Shown here: positions 27,669-37,258 of the stretch, piece after piece
How positions within the stretch are numbered: the stretch's first letter is position 1
How the letters are laid out: each line of letters starts with the position of its first letter
DNA from: Chryseobacterium gleum
GTDB taxonomy: Bacteria > Bacteroidota > Bacteroidia > Flavobacteriales_D > Crocinitomicaceae
Assembly: GCA_945897805.1 (NCBI GenBank)
Contig: CAMDFX010000007.1
Location: 1-64,000, forward strand
DNA length: 64,000 bases
Direction of reading: 5' to 3'
Notes under the pieces: model-generated
The model's database searches: none
Seen by the model: the letters and a program-made list of their open reading frames with translations, nothing else
Told to the model about the DNA's origin: nothing
Program-made: the position numbers and the translations under genes

Positions 27669-28916
27669 TCAAGCCACAAACCAATGGAAAAGCGGTTTTG
27701 AAAGCGGCAATTTTTTCAAGTCGATTTTAAAAGTTTCCAATTTAAAATAAAGTTTAATCGGCTTTTTATCGACTAATCGAATTTCTTCCCAAGTAAAAAA
27801 ATAGTTGTGATTGGTCGCATGCATGTGAACTTCCACTTGTTTGTTTTTGAAGTTCAACATCCAAGAATTCTTGTTTTCGTTAAAAGAAATGGGGAAATCT
27901 CTAAAATGTTCATCCTGAAATTGCAAAATCAAATATCCCCTGCGATGAATGAAAATTCTTTTGATGGAATCTATTTTACCAAAATATTGCGAATCGGTTT
28001 GCGAATTGATGGAAGTCAAACTAAAATTTGATAGAACTTGATATGCACCATGAAATTTTGGTCTTGGCGCTAAATCATCGTTATACATGTTGTTTTCTGC
28101 GAAAAAATACAAGGATTCAAAAAGCATGGCTGTAATCAATATCGCTTTGAATAATTTCTGAAAACGATTTTTTATTGGATTGATATTCTCAAATGTTGGA
28201 CGAATAAATTGATTTTTCTGATTGATAAAAATCGCCGTCAGACTTTTTGCATAAGGTGAAATCAGAATCAGCGATAAAATCATTAGATAGGAGCTTAAGA
28301 TTTTCACCGAAATATCAAAACTAAAATTGACAATCAACACATGCAACATCACACCAAAAGCGAAAAATGCACCTAATAATCTTGTCTTTCTGTGGAGTAA
28401 CAAAATCGCCGCTATGACTTCTAAAATCCCTGATATCAAAGAATAACTATAGGATGAACCAACAGTTGACCAAAATAAGATATCTTTTGATAAATATCCC
28501 AAAGGTGTGAAAAGTGTGTTTGGTTCAGGGAAATAAAATTGAACTTTAAAAATTTTGTCAACGCCATATTTCAACAGGAAAAATGCTAGGATATAACTTG
28601 CAGAAACTTGCAGAAAGTACAAAATTTGATTGTCAGAAAAGCGCAAAAACCATTTTGACCAACAAAATCCAAGGAAGATTGAAAACAACAATAAATGAAA
28701 GCAATGAATGTAAAGTCCTAGTGAATCGGATTCTATGTTTGAAATAAATTTAAAATCGACGCCAAAAATGTGTGTTGCTGAAAATTCATTGATAGATTGG
28801 AAAAAGTCACTTACTAAAAATCCAACTGAAGGAAAAAAATGCAAGGGAAAAGGAAGTGTAATTGCAAACAAAACAATGAACACTAACAAACTTCGATTGA
28901 CAATTTTTTGAAACAT
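27669..28916 (-). CDS. DoxX-like integral membrane protein
   Basis: This 415-residue protein has about seven hydrophobic helices in residues 1-270, then a soluble beta-rich C-terminal domain of about 140 residues. The helix pair containing YILAFFLLKYGVDKIFKV followed by SGILEVIAAILLLH and FGVMLHVLI resembles the DoxX four-helix unit. The function is unknown. Its start lies 5 bases after the stop of the next minus-strand gene at 28922, so both genes and 29435 probably form one operon read from 29866 downward. Confidence 0.7.
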   Translation of the reverse strand: MFQKIVNRSLLVFIVLFAITLPFPLHFFPSVGFLVSDFFQSINEFSATHIFGVDFKFISNIESDSLGLYIHCFHLLLFSIFLGFCWSKWFLRFSDNQILYFLQVSASYILAFFLLKYGVDKIFKVQFYFPEPNTLFTPLGYLSKDILFWSTVGSSYSYSLISGILEVIAAILLLHRKTRLLGAFFAFGVMLHVLIVNFSFDISVKILSSYLMILSLILISPYAKSLTAIFINQKNQFIRPTFENINPIKNRFQKLFKAILITAMLFESLYFFAENNMYNDDLAPRPKFHGAYQVLSNFSLTSINSQTDSQYFGKIDSIKRIFIHRRGYLILQFQDEHFRDFPISFNENKNSWMLNFKNKQVEVHMHATNHNYFFTWEEIRLVDKKPIKLYFKLETFKIDLKKLPLSKPLFHWFVA

Positions 28917-28921
28917 TTCAA

Positions 28922-29413
28922 TTAATTTTTAGCTTCAGGTCTTTTGAAAAATTTAAAGACAAATGGCGTCAAACTTCCACCGAGAATTAAATACAGAAGC
29001 CACAAATTATTGGTTTTCGTTTTACTTTGTTTTTTTACTTTCTTTTTTGCTTCATAATGCTTAAAAACAGTGGCTGAAGGGTAGTTTTTTTTGATGATTT
29101 TTGTATCTATTCTGTATTGTGGCGAAATCAAATTGGTATCTCTGTTATAATAGTATTCTCTTGTCGTATCCTCGATAGTGCCCAAATACTGGTGATGCCA
29201 AACTTCCACAAATTGACTGTCAGAGATCACTTTCACTGTATCAAAAATTTTAATCATGCGCATCTCGGGGAAGTCTCCAAAATTGTCATTTTCTAGAGTG
29301 GCATCAAATTTATCTGCGTTTCCAGAATGACTTTTAAACGCGATGATTTTGGTTTGAGAGAAAATATTATTAAAAAGTAGTGTCAATAAAATAAAAATAG
29401 TTAAGTATTTCAT
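28922..29413 (-). CDS. Secreted or membrane-anchored protein of unknown function, paralogue A
   Basis: A signal peptide (to about IFSQ, residue 19) is followed by TKIIAFKSHSGN, about 100 soluble residues, a basic stretch (KKKVKKQSKTK) and one C-terminal transmembrane helix (about 137-155). I recognise no family. The neighbouring gene shares the TKIIAxKSHSGN opening and topology, so the two arose by duplication. A single-pass layout with the bulk in the periplasm is inferred. Confidence 0.75.
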   Translation of the reverse strand: MKYLTIFILLTLLFNNIFSQTKIIAFKSHSGNADKFDATLENDNFGDFPEMRMIKIFDTVKVISDSQFVEVWHHQYLGTIEDTTREYYYNRDTNLISPQYRIDTKIIKKNYPSATVFKHYEAKKKVKKQSKTKTNNLWLLYLILGGSLTPFVFKFFKRPEAKN

Positions 29414-29434
29414 ATTGATTGTTTTAAATTAATA

Positions 29435-29866
29435 TTAGTTTTTCAATATTGGATTTTTGCTCCATTGCGAGATTAAAAACCCACAAATTAGAATGCCAAA
29501 CAAGTATAAACTTCCCTTGCGTGGTTTGGTTTTTAGTCCGTTTGATTCCTTCCATTCTTTTTCAAAACCAACAAATTTGATTCTTGGATATTGTTTTTGA
29601 AGTTCTTGAATTGTAATGTTTGGATTCAAAAAAGAAGGATGTTCAAAAACTGTATCACGACCGCCTCTATTATCGATTTCAACAATGCAATTTGGACCAA
29701 TTTTCACAACAGAATCAAGTCTAACTGGTGAAATTCCGAAATTACCATCTCTTTCGTTTTCCACAGTTTCTGAATTGCCACTGTGACTTTTCAGTGCGAT
29801 AATTTTCGTTTGACCAAAAATGGACAAATTCAGAGCGATGAATGTGACTAAAATAATATTTTTCAT
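29435..29866 (-). CDS. Secreted or membrane-anchored protein of unknown function, paralogue B
   Basis: This 143-residue copy of the gene at 28922 opens with a signal peptide ending SIFGQ and the shared TKIIALKSHSGN, then a shorter middle part, then a C-terminal helix (about 121-137, LYLFGILICGFLI). Similarity outside the opening and topology is low, so the duplication is old. It is the first gene of a presumed three-gene minus-strand operon and is divergent from the LpxD-like gene with about 160 bases between starts. Confidence 0.72.
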   Translation of the reverse strand: MKNIILVTFIALNLSIFGQTKIIALKSHSGNSETVENERDGNFGISPVRLDSVVKIGPNCIVEIDNRGGRDTVFEHPSFLNPNITIQELQKQYPRIKFVGFEKEWKESNGLKTKPRKGSLYLFGILICGFLISQWSKNPILKN

Positions 29867-30027
29867 TTGAATTGATTTTTGCTGAATCTGAATACAGCCA
29901 AGTTTTGGATTCGTTCAAAAAGATTTTGGAAACTTTGTAATTAACATCCAAACAATGATAAAATAACCAGTTGCGCCAAAAAGAAGCGCTTATTGAAAGT
30001 AATTTTATAAAATTAGAATTGATTGGA

Positions 30028-30942
30028 ATGAAATTAACAAAGCCACACACAGTTTCAGAAATAGCCAAGTTGCTTGGTGTATCATTTATTGGCAATGGAA
30101 ATCAATTGGTTACAGGTATTAATGAAATTCACAGAGTAGAAGTTGGTGATTTAGTTTTTGTAGATCATCCAAAATATTACCAAAAAGCGCTCAAAAGTGC
30201 TGCAACTATCATATTGATTGACCAAGAAGTTGACTGTCCAGAAGGAAAATCTTTGCTTATTTCCAAAAATCCGTTTGATGATTACAATCGTTTGACCAAA
30301 TATTTTTCACCTTTCAAACCACAATCAGAAATGATTGGCGAAGATTGTAAAATTGATCATTCAGCATTGATTTATCCAAACGTTTTTATCGGTCATCGGG
30401 TGAAAATTGGTGCCAATGTAACCATTCATCCTGGCTGCTATATCGGCGATGACACCATAATTGAAGAAAATGCGATTATCGGACCAAACTCAGTTTTGGG
30501 ACATTACGCATTCTACTACAAGCAAAAACCAGAGGGAAGAGAGAGAATGCATTCTTGCGGCAATGTTTGGATTGAACGCGATGTGGAAATTGGCGCATTG
30601 TGCTCCATTGATGCCGGCGTTTCATCCACGACAAGGATTGGCGCAGGAACAAAAATTGACAATCAAGTGCACATCGGCCACGATTCAATTACGGGTAAAA
30701 ACTGCTTAATAGCTGGACATACTGGCGTCGCAGGTTGCGTGACAATGGAAGACAATGTGATTTTGTGGGGACAAGTTGGCGTTGCGAGTAACATAATTCT
30801 GGGCGAAGGCGCTGTTGTTTTGGCTCAATCTGGTATTTCCAAAGATTTAAAACCAGGCGTAACCTATTTCGGAAGTCCAGCTGGTGAAGTGAAGGAAAAA
30901 TTCAAAGAAATGGTCGCGATTCGTCAATTGGCTAAGAAATAA
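30028..30942 (+). CDS. LpxD-like UDP-3-O-acylglucosamine N-acyltransferase
   Basis: The family adds the N-linked 3-hydroxyacyl chain in lipid A synthesis. An N-terminal uridine-binding-type domain (about 1-100) precedes a left-handed beta-helix of hexapeptide repeats (about 110-290), with VHIGHDSITG holding the expected catalytic His. ATG at 30028 gives 304 residues; a TTG frame from 29971 would add 19 residues not seen in the family. The gene is not next to lpxA, lpxC or fabZ, so it may be a second LpxD paralogue with a different acceptor. It ends 3 bases before the phosphatase gene. Confidence 0.85.
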   Translation: MKLTKPHTVSEIAKLLGVSFIGNGNQLVTGINEIHRVEVGDLVFVDHPKYYQKALKSAATIILIDQEVDCPEGKSLLISKNPFDDYNRLTKYFSPFKPQSEMIGEDCKIDHSALIYPNVFIGHRVKIGANVTIHPGCYIGDDTIIEENAIIGPNSVLGHYAFYYKQKPEGRERMHSCGNVWIERDVEIGALCSIDAGVSSTTRIGAGTKIDNQVHIGHDSITGKNCLIAGHTGVAGCVTMEDNVILWGQVGVASNIILGEGAVVLAQSGISKDLKPGVTYFGSPAGEVKEKFKEMVAIRQLAKK

Positions 30943-30945
30943 AAG

Positions 30946-32178
30946 ATGCAAGAAAAATTGATTGAACATTTAGAGCATCAAATTTCGCTGCAAGAGTTTA
31001 AATTAAATTCCTTGTTGGAAATCACGAACGCCATAAATACGAATCAGCCAGTAGATCAACTGACAAGGATTTTAGGATTTATTCTCAAAGAGCAATTGGG
31101 ATTCGATAAATTTGTGTTGTTTCACAAGCAAGACGAATGGCTGAGTTTGTTGAAAGTTGGATTCAAAGGCAAGGTCAAAGACATCAACGTGAAAGAAGAT
31201 TTAGCTCGATTCAAAGAAATTACCGTGATTGAATCTTCGCCGTCCAAAATAATTGATGAATTTGATGTCGTGGTGCCCGTTTTTCATAAAAATGAACCCT
31301 TGGCTTATTTGCTTGTCGCAGGTTTGGAGCATGAAAAATTAAGGCTGACGGAAACCTTGACCAACATGACTTTTATTCAAACACTGGCCAATATTATTGT
31401 TGTTGCGGTGGAGAATAAACGAATGACCAAGTTGGGAATCATTCAAGAACGGATTAAAAAAGAGTTGGAAGTAGCCTCTGAGATGCAGAAATTGCTTTTT
31501 CCTTCAGATTTGCCTTCGAATCGAAAAATGGACATTTCTGCCAAATACACACCGCGACATGAAGTTGGCGGAGATTATTACGATTTTATTCCCTTGGGCG
31601 AAGATGAATACATCATTTGCATTGCTGATGTTTCTGGCAAAGGAATCAGTGCTGCGATGTTGATGGCCAATTTTCAAGCAACGATTCGGACCTTATTCAG
31701 TTATCAGCGATTTGAGCTTGATTTTTTGGTGGAGGAGTTGAATAAAAAAGTAATTAAAAGTGCCAAAGGGGAAAAATTTATCACTTTTTTTGTGGCGCAT
31801 TACAATGCTTCGACACGCAAATTGGATTACATCAATGCAGGTCACAACCATCCGTTTATCACCAATGGCAAGAAAGTGCAGATGTTGGATCAAGGTTCTA
31901 TCGGTTTAGGAATGTTGGAAGAAATGCCTTTCATCAACCAAGGAAGTTTGGAATTGGGACCAAATACAACGTTGGTCATGTACACCGATGGAATAATAGA
32001 ATTAGAAAACGAAAAAAATGAATTTTTCGAGTTAGAGCGATTGATTAAATTGGTTCACAGTTATTACCCACTAAAAATGGAAGACATGAACAATTTGATT
32101 TTCTCAAAACTCGACGAATGGCGGGCAGCAAGAAATCTGGTTGACGACACCGCGATTTTTTCATGCAGGTTCTTTTGA
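30946..32178 (+). CDS. SpoIIE/RsbU-type PP2C serine phosphatase with GAF-like domain
   Basis: The N-terminal 180 residues look like a short coiled coil plus a GAF-type sensor region. The C-terminal half (about 195-410) is a PP2C-type phosphatase with the metal-binding blocks GGDYYDFIPL, IADVSGKGISAAMLMA and INAGHNHPF, and the final metal site in VDDTAIF. Such enzymes dephosphorylate anti-anti-sigma factors in partner-switching systems, but no anti-sigma or STAS gene is adjacent. It begins 3 bases after the LpxD-like gene and is likely co-transcribed. Confidence 0.88.
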   Translation: MQEKLIEHLEHQISLQEFKLNSLLEITNAINTNQPVDQLTRILGFILKEQLGFDKFVLFHKQDEWLSLLKVGFKGKVKDINVKEDLARFKEITVIESSPSKIIDEFDVVVPVFHKNEPLAYLLVAGLEHEKLRLTETLTNMTFIQTLANIIVVAVENKRMTKLGIIQERIKKELEVASEMQKLLFPSDLPSNRKMDISAKYTPRHEVGGDYYDFIPLGEDEYIICIADVSGKGISAAMLMANFQATIRTLFSYQRFELDFLVEELNKKVIKSAKGEKFITFFVAHYNASTRKLDYINAGHNHPFITNGKKVQMLDQGSIGLGMLEEMPFINQGSLELGPNTTLVMYTDGIIELENEKNEFFELERLIKLVHSYYPLKMEDMNNLIFSKLDEWRAARNLVDDTAIFSCRFF

Positions 32179-32250
32179 TAGCACTGTCATTAGAATAAAA
32201 AGATAAATCAATAGTTTTATTAACTTTGAAAATTGACAATTTAAAATAGC

Positions 32251-33687
32251 ATGGATAGAATATCCTTTTCCTTTTTTGTATTTAATGACACAGCCAAAAG
32301 GTTGACTTTCTTTACAATTATCGATTTTGCTGTTTTGTTTATTTGGTTGATATTGATTGTAGCTTATGGCTTATACAAAGTGTCAAAAAATAGTGATAAA
32401 TTATACTACAAAGATTATTTTAAGCACCTAATGTACAAAATAGGTTTCGCTATTGTCTTTTCTTTGTACTACATTTTTATAGTAAATGGCGGCGATTCTA
32501 TTGCTTTTTATGATATGGGAGGATGCATGACTAAGTTGTTCATGAAATCGCCCGATTTATATTTGAATAATCTACTCAATGATTTCAATTCCCCAAATTT
32601 CATTAATGCTTATGACCTCACAACGGGATTACCACCAAGATGGATTATGACAGAGAAGGAATCTTTTTTTGTGGGTAAGATAGCTTCTTTATTTTCATTG
32701 ATTACTGCAAATAGTTATTTAGCAATTTCAATTGTTTTTGCAACAATCACCGCCAATGTTACTTGGCGGTTTTACGAGTTGGTTTTAAAGATTTTTCCTG
32801 ACTCTAATAGATGGGTTACTTATGCGATTCTTTTTATTCCTTCATTGAGTTTTTGGTGTACCGGGGTTTCTAAAGATACTTTAGTGGTTATTTCAATTTT
32901 TTCAATAGTTACCCATGTATTTGGTCTAATTTTGGGGCATCAAAAATCAAAATTGACCAGCTATCTTTTGATAATCTTTCACGTATGGATGATGTATCAT
33001 TTGAGAACAGTAGTTTTAATTTCATTAATGATTCCTATTTTTATTGCATTAAGTTCTAGGATTTCCAATCGATTTAGAGAATTTGCATTTTTTAGAAGAT
33101 TTGTACAATTTTTGATTGGTTTGGTAAGTATCGGTGGGTTTTTTATAGGAGTTCAATCGTATGGAGATGAGGTTTCTGTGGAGAAATACATCAAAGAAGC
33201 GGAGGTTCAAACCAAGGATTTTACCGAAAATAAATTATATACAGGAAAGAAATATACGATAGAGGTAACAGATTATTCTCCAGTCGGTTTAATTAAGGTT
33301 TTTCCTCAAGCTATTATGGCAGGTTTATTTAGACCTTATATATGGGAAGCACTGTCAATTTCCTTGCTTTTAAATGGCATTGAAAGTACAATTTTGATTT
33401 ATCTGCTAATTAAATTTTTAACAAATAACCGAAAGCGAAGGATTAAAATGATCCGAGAAAACGAGTTTTTGCTTTTTAGTTTCTTTTTCATTTTAATTTT
33501 CGGCTTTATTACAGGTTTTTCCTCAGTTATTTTTGGAGTACTAGTGCGATTGCGAGCTCCATTGTTGCCTTTTCTCGCACTATTACTAGTGATAGATTCT
33601 AGTGACAATAAAACAGAAATTGAGGATGTTTCAAAAGCTGAATTGGATGAAATTCATGTTTTGGGAACCCTAGTGCGCGGGAAATAG
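32251..33687 (+). CDS. Polysaccharide polymerase-like multi-pass membrane protein
   Basis: The 478-residue protein has roughly nine to ten hydrophobic helices and periplasmic-type loops, one of about 60 residues near 95-150 and one near 310-350. The segment FIPSLSFWCTGVSKDTLVV resembles the conserved S-x-x-KD-x2 pattern of Bacteroidota proteins placed in exopolysaccharide clusters and loosely likened to EpsG/Wzy. I cannot assign a domain with certainty. It stands at the left edge of the glycan locus, 180 bases before the ABC exporter, so a role in glycan assembly is plausible. Confidence 0.6.
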   Translation: MDRISFSFFVFNDTAKRLTFFTIIDFAVLFIWLILIVAYGLYKVSKNSDKLYYKDYFKHLMYKIGFAIVFSLYYIFIVNGGDSIAFYDMGGCMTKLFMKSPDLYLNNLLNDFNSPNFINAYDLTTGLPPRWIMTEKESFFVGKIASLFSLITANSYLAISIVFATITANVTWRFYELVLKIFPDSNRWVTYAILFIPSLSFWCTGVSKDTLVVISIFSIVTHVFGLILGHQKSKLTSYLLIIFHVWMMYHLRTVVLISLMIPIFIALSSRISNRFREFAFFRRFVQFLIGLVSIGGFFIGVQSYGDEVSVEKYIKEAEVQTKDFTENKLYTGKKYTIEVTDYSPVGLIKVFPQAIMAGLFRPYIWEALSISLLLNGIESTILIYLLIKFLTNNRKRRIKMIRENEFLLFSFFFILIFGFITGFSSVIFGVLVRLRAPLLPFLALLLVIDSSDNKTEIEDVSKAELDEIHVLGTLVRGK

Positions 33688-33866
33688 CATAAGTTCAAGG
33701 GTAATTTCTATTTTTTTAGATTGTTGATGCAGGTTTTTTTTAGTACTTGTGTTAAAAAAAACTATTTTTGTTAAATGTGCAAGAATTTAGATTTTTATTC
33801 CATTTGTATTTGTTAAAAAGTACAATCTACGATTAGGTTGATTGATTAAAGGAATTTGGAAATATT

Positions 33867-34718
33867 ATGAGTAAAGATGAAAATTGGTCAGAAATTATTA
33901 GGCCCAAAAGAAATTGGTTAGATATAAATTTAAGAGAACTTTGGAGATATAGGGATTTAATCATGCTTTTTGTTAAGAGAGACTTTGTTTCCGTATACAA
34001 ACAGACTGTTTTAGGTCCTCTGTGGTTATTTATTCAGCCACTTTTTACCACCATTACATTTTATTTTGTGTTCAGTAAAATTGCTAAAATTCCAACAGAC
34101 AATGTAGATCCTATTTTATTTTATCTGTCAGGAATTACACTTTGGAATTACTTTTCTGACTGTTTTAGTAAAACATCTAATACCTTTGTTGCCAATGCAG
34201 GGATTTTTGGGAAAGTTTACTTTCCGCGTTTGGCTAGTCCTATTTCGATAGTGATATCAAATTTAATCAAACTTGGTATCCAAATTCTGCTTTTTGTCGG
34301 TATAGCAATTTATCGTGTTTATTTCCATGGAGCAGTCATCAGTATTAACGAAACCATTCTATTATTACCGATTTTAATTTTATTAATGGCAATAATGGGA
34401 TTAGGTTTGGGAATTATTTTTTCTGCCTTGACTACAAAATACCGAGATTTAAGTTTCTTGTTGACTTTTGGAATTCAATTGTTAATGTACGCTACTCCAA
34501 TTATTTATCCTTTGAGTTTTACTTCTGGAAAATTACATCAAATCTTATCTTACAATCCAATTACGCCGATTATTGAAAATTTTAGATATGCATTTTTTGG
34601 AATAGGATATTTTGATTGTGATGGTTTAATTTATGCGACAGTATTTTCATTTGTCGTGCTTGTTTTTGGCGTTTTGATTTTCAATCGAGTTGAAAAAAGC
34701 TTCATGGATACTGTTTAA
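33867..34718 (+). CDS. wzm: Polysaccharide ABC exporter, membrane subunit (Wzm type)
   Basis: An ABC-2 type permease of 283 residues with six hydrophobic helices. The N-terminal region contains LIMLFVKRDFVSVYKQTVLGPLW, the amphipathic entry typical of Wzm/KpsM/TagG permeases, and PLFTTITFYFVFSKIA. It pairs with the ATPase gene 32 bases downstream and should move an undecaprenyl-linked glycan across the inner membrane. Confidence 0.92.
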   Translation: MSKDENWSEIIRPKRNWLDINLRELWRYRDLIMLFVKRDFVSVYKQTVLGPLWLFIQPLFTTITFYFVFSKIAKIPTDNVDPILFYLSGITLWNYFSDCFSKTSNTFVANAGIFGKVYFPRLASPISIVISNLIKLGIQILLFVGIAIYRVYFHGAVISINETILLLPILILLMAIMGLGLGIIFSALTTKYRDLSFLLTFGIQLLMYATPIIYPLSFTSGKLHQILSYNPITPIIENFRYAFFGIGYFDCDGLIYATVFSFVVLVFGVLIFNRVEKSFMDTV

Positions 34719-34750
34719 TTTAATATTTACAACAATAAAAAAGACAATAA

Positions 34751-36028
34751 ATGTCAGTTATCAAAGTAGAAAATTTATATAAACAGTACCAATTAGGTCA
34801 GGTTAGTACTGGCACAGTTGCAAATGACTTTAATCGTTGGTTGCATAAAATCAGAGGGAAAGAAGATCCATATGAAAAAATCACAATATTAAATTCAAGA
34901 GAAGAAAAAGGTAATTCAAAATACGTTTGGGCACTTGAAGATATTAATTTTGAAGTTAAACAAGGTCAAGTATTGGGTATCATTGGCAGAAATGGTGCTG
35001 GAAAAAGTACTCTGTTGAAAATTTTATCCAAAGTTACTGCTCCAACTAAAGGACAAATTAAAATTAAAGGAAGAATCGCTTCTTTGTTAGAAGTAGGGAC
35101 TGGATTCCATCCTGAGTTGACAGGTCGAGAAAATATTTTTTTGAATGGTGCCATTCTTGGAATGACCAAAACCGAAATTAAATCTAAATTTGACGAAATT
35201 GTTGCCTTTTCGGGCGTTGAAAAATACATTGATACACCAGTTAAAAGGTATTCCTCAGGAATGTATGTGAGGTTGGCTTTTGCCGTTGCTGCTCATCTTG
35301 AGCCCGAAATATTGGTTATTGATGAGGTTCTAGCTGTTGGAGATGCAGAATTTCAAAAGAAGTGTTTAGGTAAAATGAAAGATGTTAGCAATCAGGGAAG
35401 AACAGTTCTTTTTGTTAGTCATAATATGGGTGCAATTGAAGACCTTTGTAATGTGGGTCTCTATATTGAAAGGGGAAGAGTCGTGTCTTCTGGTGCTTGT
35501 AAAGATGTAGTAACTACATATTTAAATTCTTCTTTGAATAAAATAAATTCAGATTTATCACTTGTAAACATCGATAGAAATGGAAATGGAGTGATAAAAT
35601 TTGAATCTTGGTGTTTGCTAGATAATTTTTCAAATCCAATAAAGTGTGTTGTATCAGGGCAGGATTTTAAAATTAAATTAGATTTAAAGAAATACGAAAA
35701 AATACAGATTGACACCGTTCATTTTTCCATTGCCATAACAGATTATCGTGAAAATATTCTTCTACATTTGAGTAATTCTGTGGCAAATGGATCTGAGTTT
35801 AAATTTAGTCAAGATTTTGAAATTGGTTCAGTGACTTGTGAAGTATTCAACTTTCCGCTGCAACCTGGGAGCTATATTATTCATTTGTTTTGCAGTGATT
35901 TAAATCAAGTATATGATGAAATAAGTTTTGCTGGAGAAATTTCAGTTGAGGCAGGAAGTTTTTTCTATTCTGGTAAGCTTCCTCCAAAGGGAACATTTCT
36001 AGTTCAAAATAATTGGAAGTTAAAATAA
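34751..36028 (+). CDS. wzt: Polysaccharide ABC exporter, ATPase subunit with C-terminal glycan-recognition domain (Wzt type)
   Basis: Residues 1-255 are a full ATPase: Walker A GRNGAGKST, signature YSSGMYVRLAFAVAAH and Walker B ILVIDEVLAVGD. The family-specific RIASLLEVGTGFHPELTGREN follows Walker A. The C-terminal part (about 290-425) is a beta-sandwich resembling Wzt_C. In E. coli O8/O9a that domain recognises the capped non-reducing end of the finished chain before export. Its presence suggests this glycan is also capped or otherwise chain-terminated. Confidence 0.92.
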   Translation: MSVIKVENLYKQYQLGQVSTGTVANDFNRWLHKIRGKEDPYEKITILNSREEKGNSKYVWALEDINFEVKQGQVLGIIGRNGAGKSTLLKILSKVTAPTKGQIKIKGRIASLLEVGTGFHPELTGRENIFLNGAILGMTKTEIKSKFDEIVAFSGVEKYIDTPVKRYSSGMYVRLAFAVAAHLEPEILVIDEVLAVGDAEFQKKCLGKMKDVSNQGRTVLFVSHNMGAIEDLCNVGLYIERGRVVSSGACKDVVTTYLNSSLNKINSDLSLVNIDRNGNGVIKFESWCLLDNFSNPIKCVVSGQDFKIKLDLKKYEKIQIDTVHFSIAITDYRENILLHLSNSVANGSEFKFSQDFEIGSVTCEVFNFPLQPGSYIIHLFCSDLNQVYDEISFAGEISVEAGSFFYSGKLPPKGTFLVQNNWKLK

Positions 36029-36037
36029 TATTAAAGC

Positions 36038-37258
36038 ATGAATGTTTTATTTGTCATCAATAAATTGGAGCTAGGGGGGGCTGAAACTTTTTTACTAAGA
36101 TTAGTTAATTCTCTAAAAAAGGAGTTTGGGGTTACTCCTTTTTTATATTGTGTTGAACCAACTTCGAGTAACTTGAATTTTGAGCAATATTTTTTAGATG
36201 AAACTGGTATTTTAAAAATAAGTACATATCAAAATCCAACAGGAATTTTTGATTGGATGGGCTGGAAGGTAAATGCATTATTTTCTAACTTTTTTAAAGT
36301 TGCTAGATATGAAAATTATCTCGTAAACAGAAAAAAAAACTATTTTAAGTCAATAATATTAAAAAGTAAAATTGATATAATTAATAGTCATCTTTTGGGG
36401 GCAGATTTTTTTGTATTAGAAAATATTTTCCCTCATGTTAAAATCCCATGGGTGGCTACAAGTCAAGGGTGCTATAACGATTTAGATGATGTTGATTTTG
36501 CAAATAAACTAATGTCAGCATTAAATGGACTAACTTTTGTTGCCGAGAAAAACCTGGGTTTTTTCAGGAAAAACGAGATTCAAATTATTGAAAACTCAAG
36601 ACTTATTTATAACGGTATACCAAAACCGACAAAAGAAAGTACAATTACAAGAAGCGAACTTGGTTTTGCTGAAGATGACATTGTTTTGATACATGTTAGC
36701 CGATCAATTCCTTCAAAAGGAATGGAGGAGTCTATTTTAGCGACAATTCTAGCAGTAAAATCTTTAAATACATCGAAACTCAAGTTATTGATGGTAGGTC
36801 CAGAGAATGAATATTTTAATGAACTAAAATCAAGGTACAATGATTTGGAATTTGTGAATTTTTATGGTGAACATCTGAATCCACTTGAATTAGTTCAATG
36901 TGCTGACATAGGAATTCTCCCAAGTTTTTTTCCAGGTGAAAGTTGTCCAAGTACCATAATAGAATATTTGGCTTCTGGCAAGCCAGTTGTTTCAACCGTT
37001 TTAGGTGAGATTCCAAATATGATTAAATTTAATGATGAGACTGCTGGTATTTTAATCGATTTAGATGAGGAAACAAAAGCACCAAAAATTGAGTCACTTT
37101 CTGAAGCTATTTTATTACTAGTAAATGATACAGATTTTTATTTGAGAAAAAGCCAAATAGCATTAAAAGCATTTGAAAAATTTGAAATAGCCAAATCGAG
37201 TAATTTGTATTTTGATATATACCAGAATGCAATATTGAATTATGAAAGAAAAAATTAA
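36038..37258 (+). CDS. Glycosyltransferase family 4-like
   Basis: A GT-B fold enzyme of 406 residues. It opens with NKLELGGAETFLLRLV, the acceptor-side glycine loop. The donor half has LIHVSRSIPSKGMEES, a E-x7-E type motif in FPGESCPSTIIEYLASGKP and VVSTVLGEIP. Sugar donor and linkage cannot be told. It starts 9 bases after wzt and overlaps the next gene by 17 bases. Confidence 0.88.
   Translation: MNVLFVINKLELGGAETFLLRLVNSLKKEFGVTPFLYCVEPTSSNLNFEQYFLDETGILKISTYQNPTGIFDWMGWKVNALFSNFFKVARYENYLVNRKKNYFKSIILKSKIDIINSHLLGADFFVLENIFPHVKIPWVATSQGCYNDLDDVDFANKLMSALNGLTFVAEKNLGFFRKNEIQIIENSRLIYNGIPKPTKESTITRSELGFAEDDIVLIHVSRSIPSKGMEESILATILAVKSLNTSKLKLLMVGPENEYFNELKSRYNDLEFVNFYGEHLNPLELVQCADIGILPSFFPGESCPSTIIEYLASGKPVVSTVLGEIPNMIKFNDETAGILIDLDEETKAPKIESLSEAILLLVNDTDFYLRKSQIALKAFEKFEIAKSSNLYFDIYQNAILNYERKN

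Noticed and set aside
29971-30027. A longer LpxD-like protein from TTG 29971
   Set aside because: The 19 added residues have no counterpart in LpxD proteins, and an ATG at 30028 gives the normal start.
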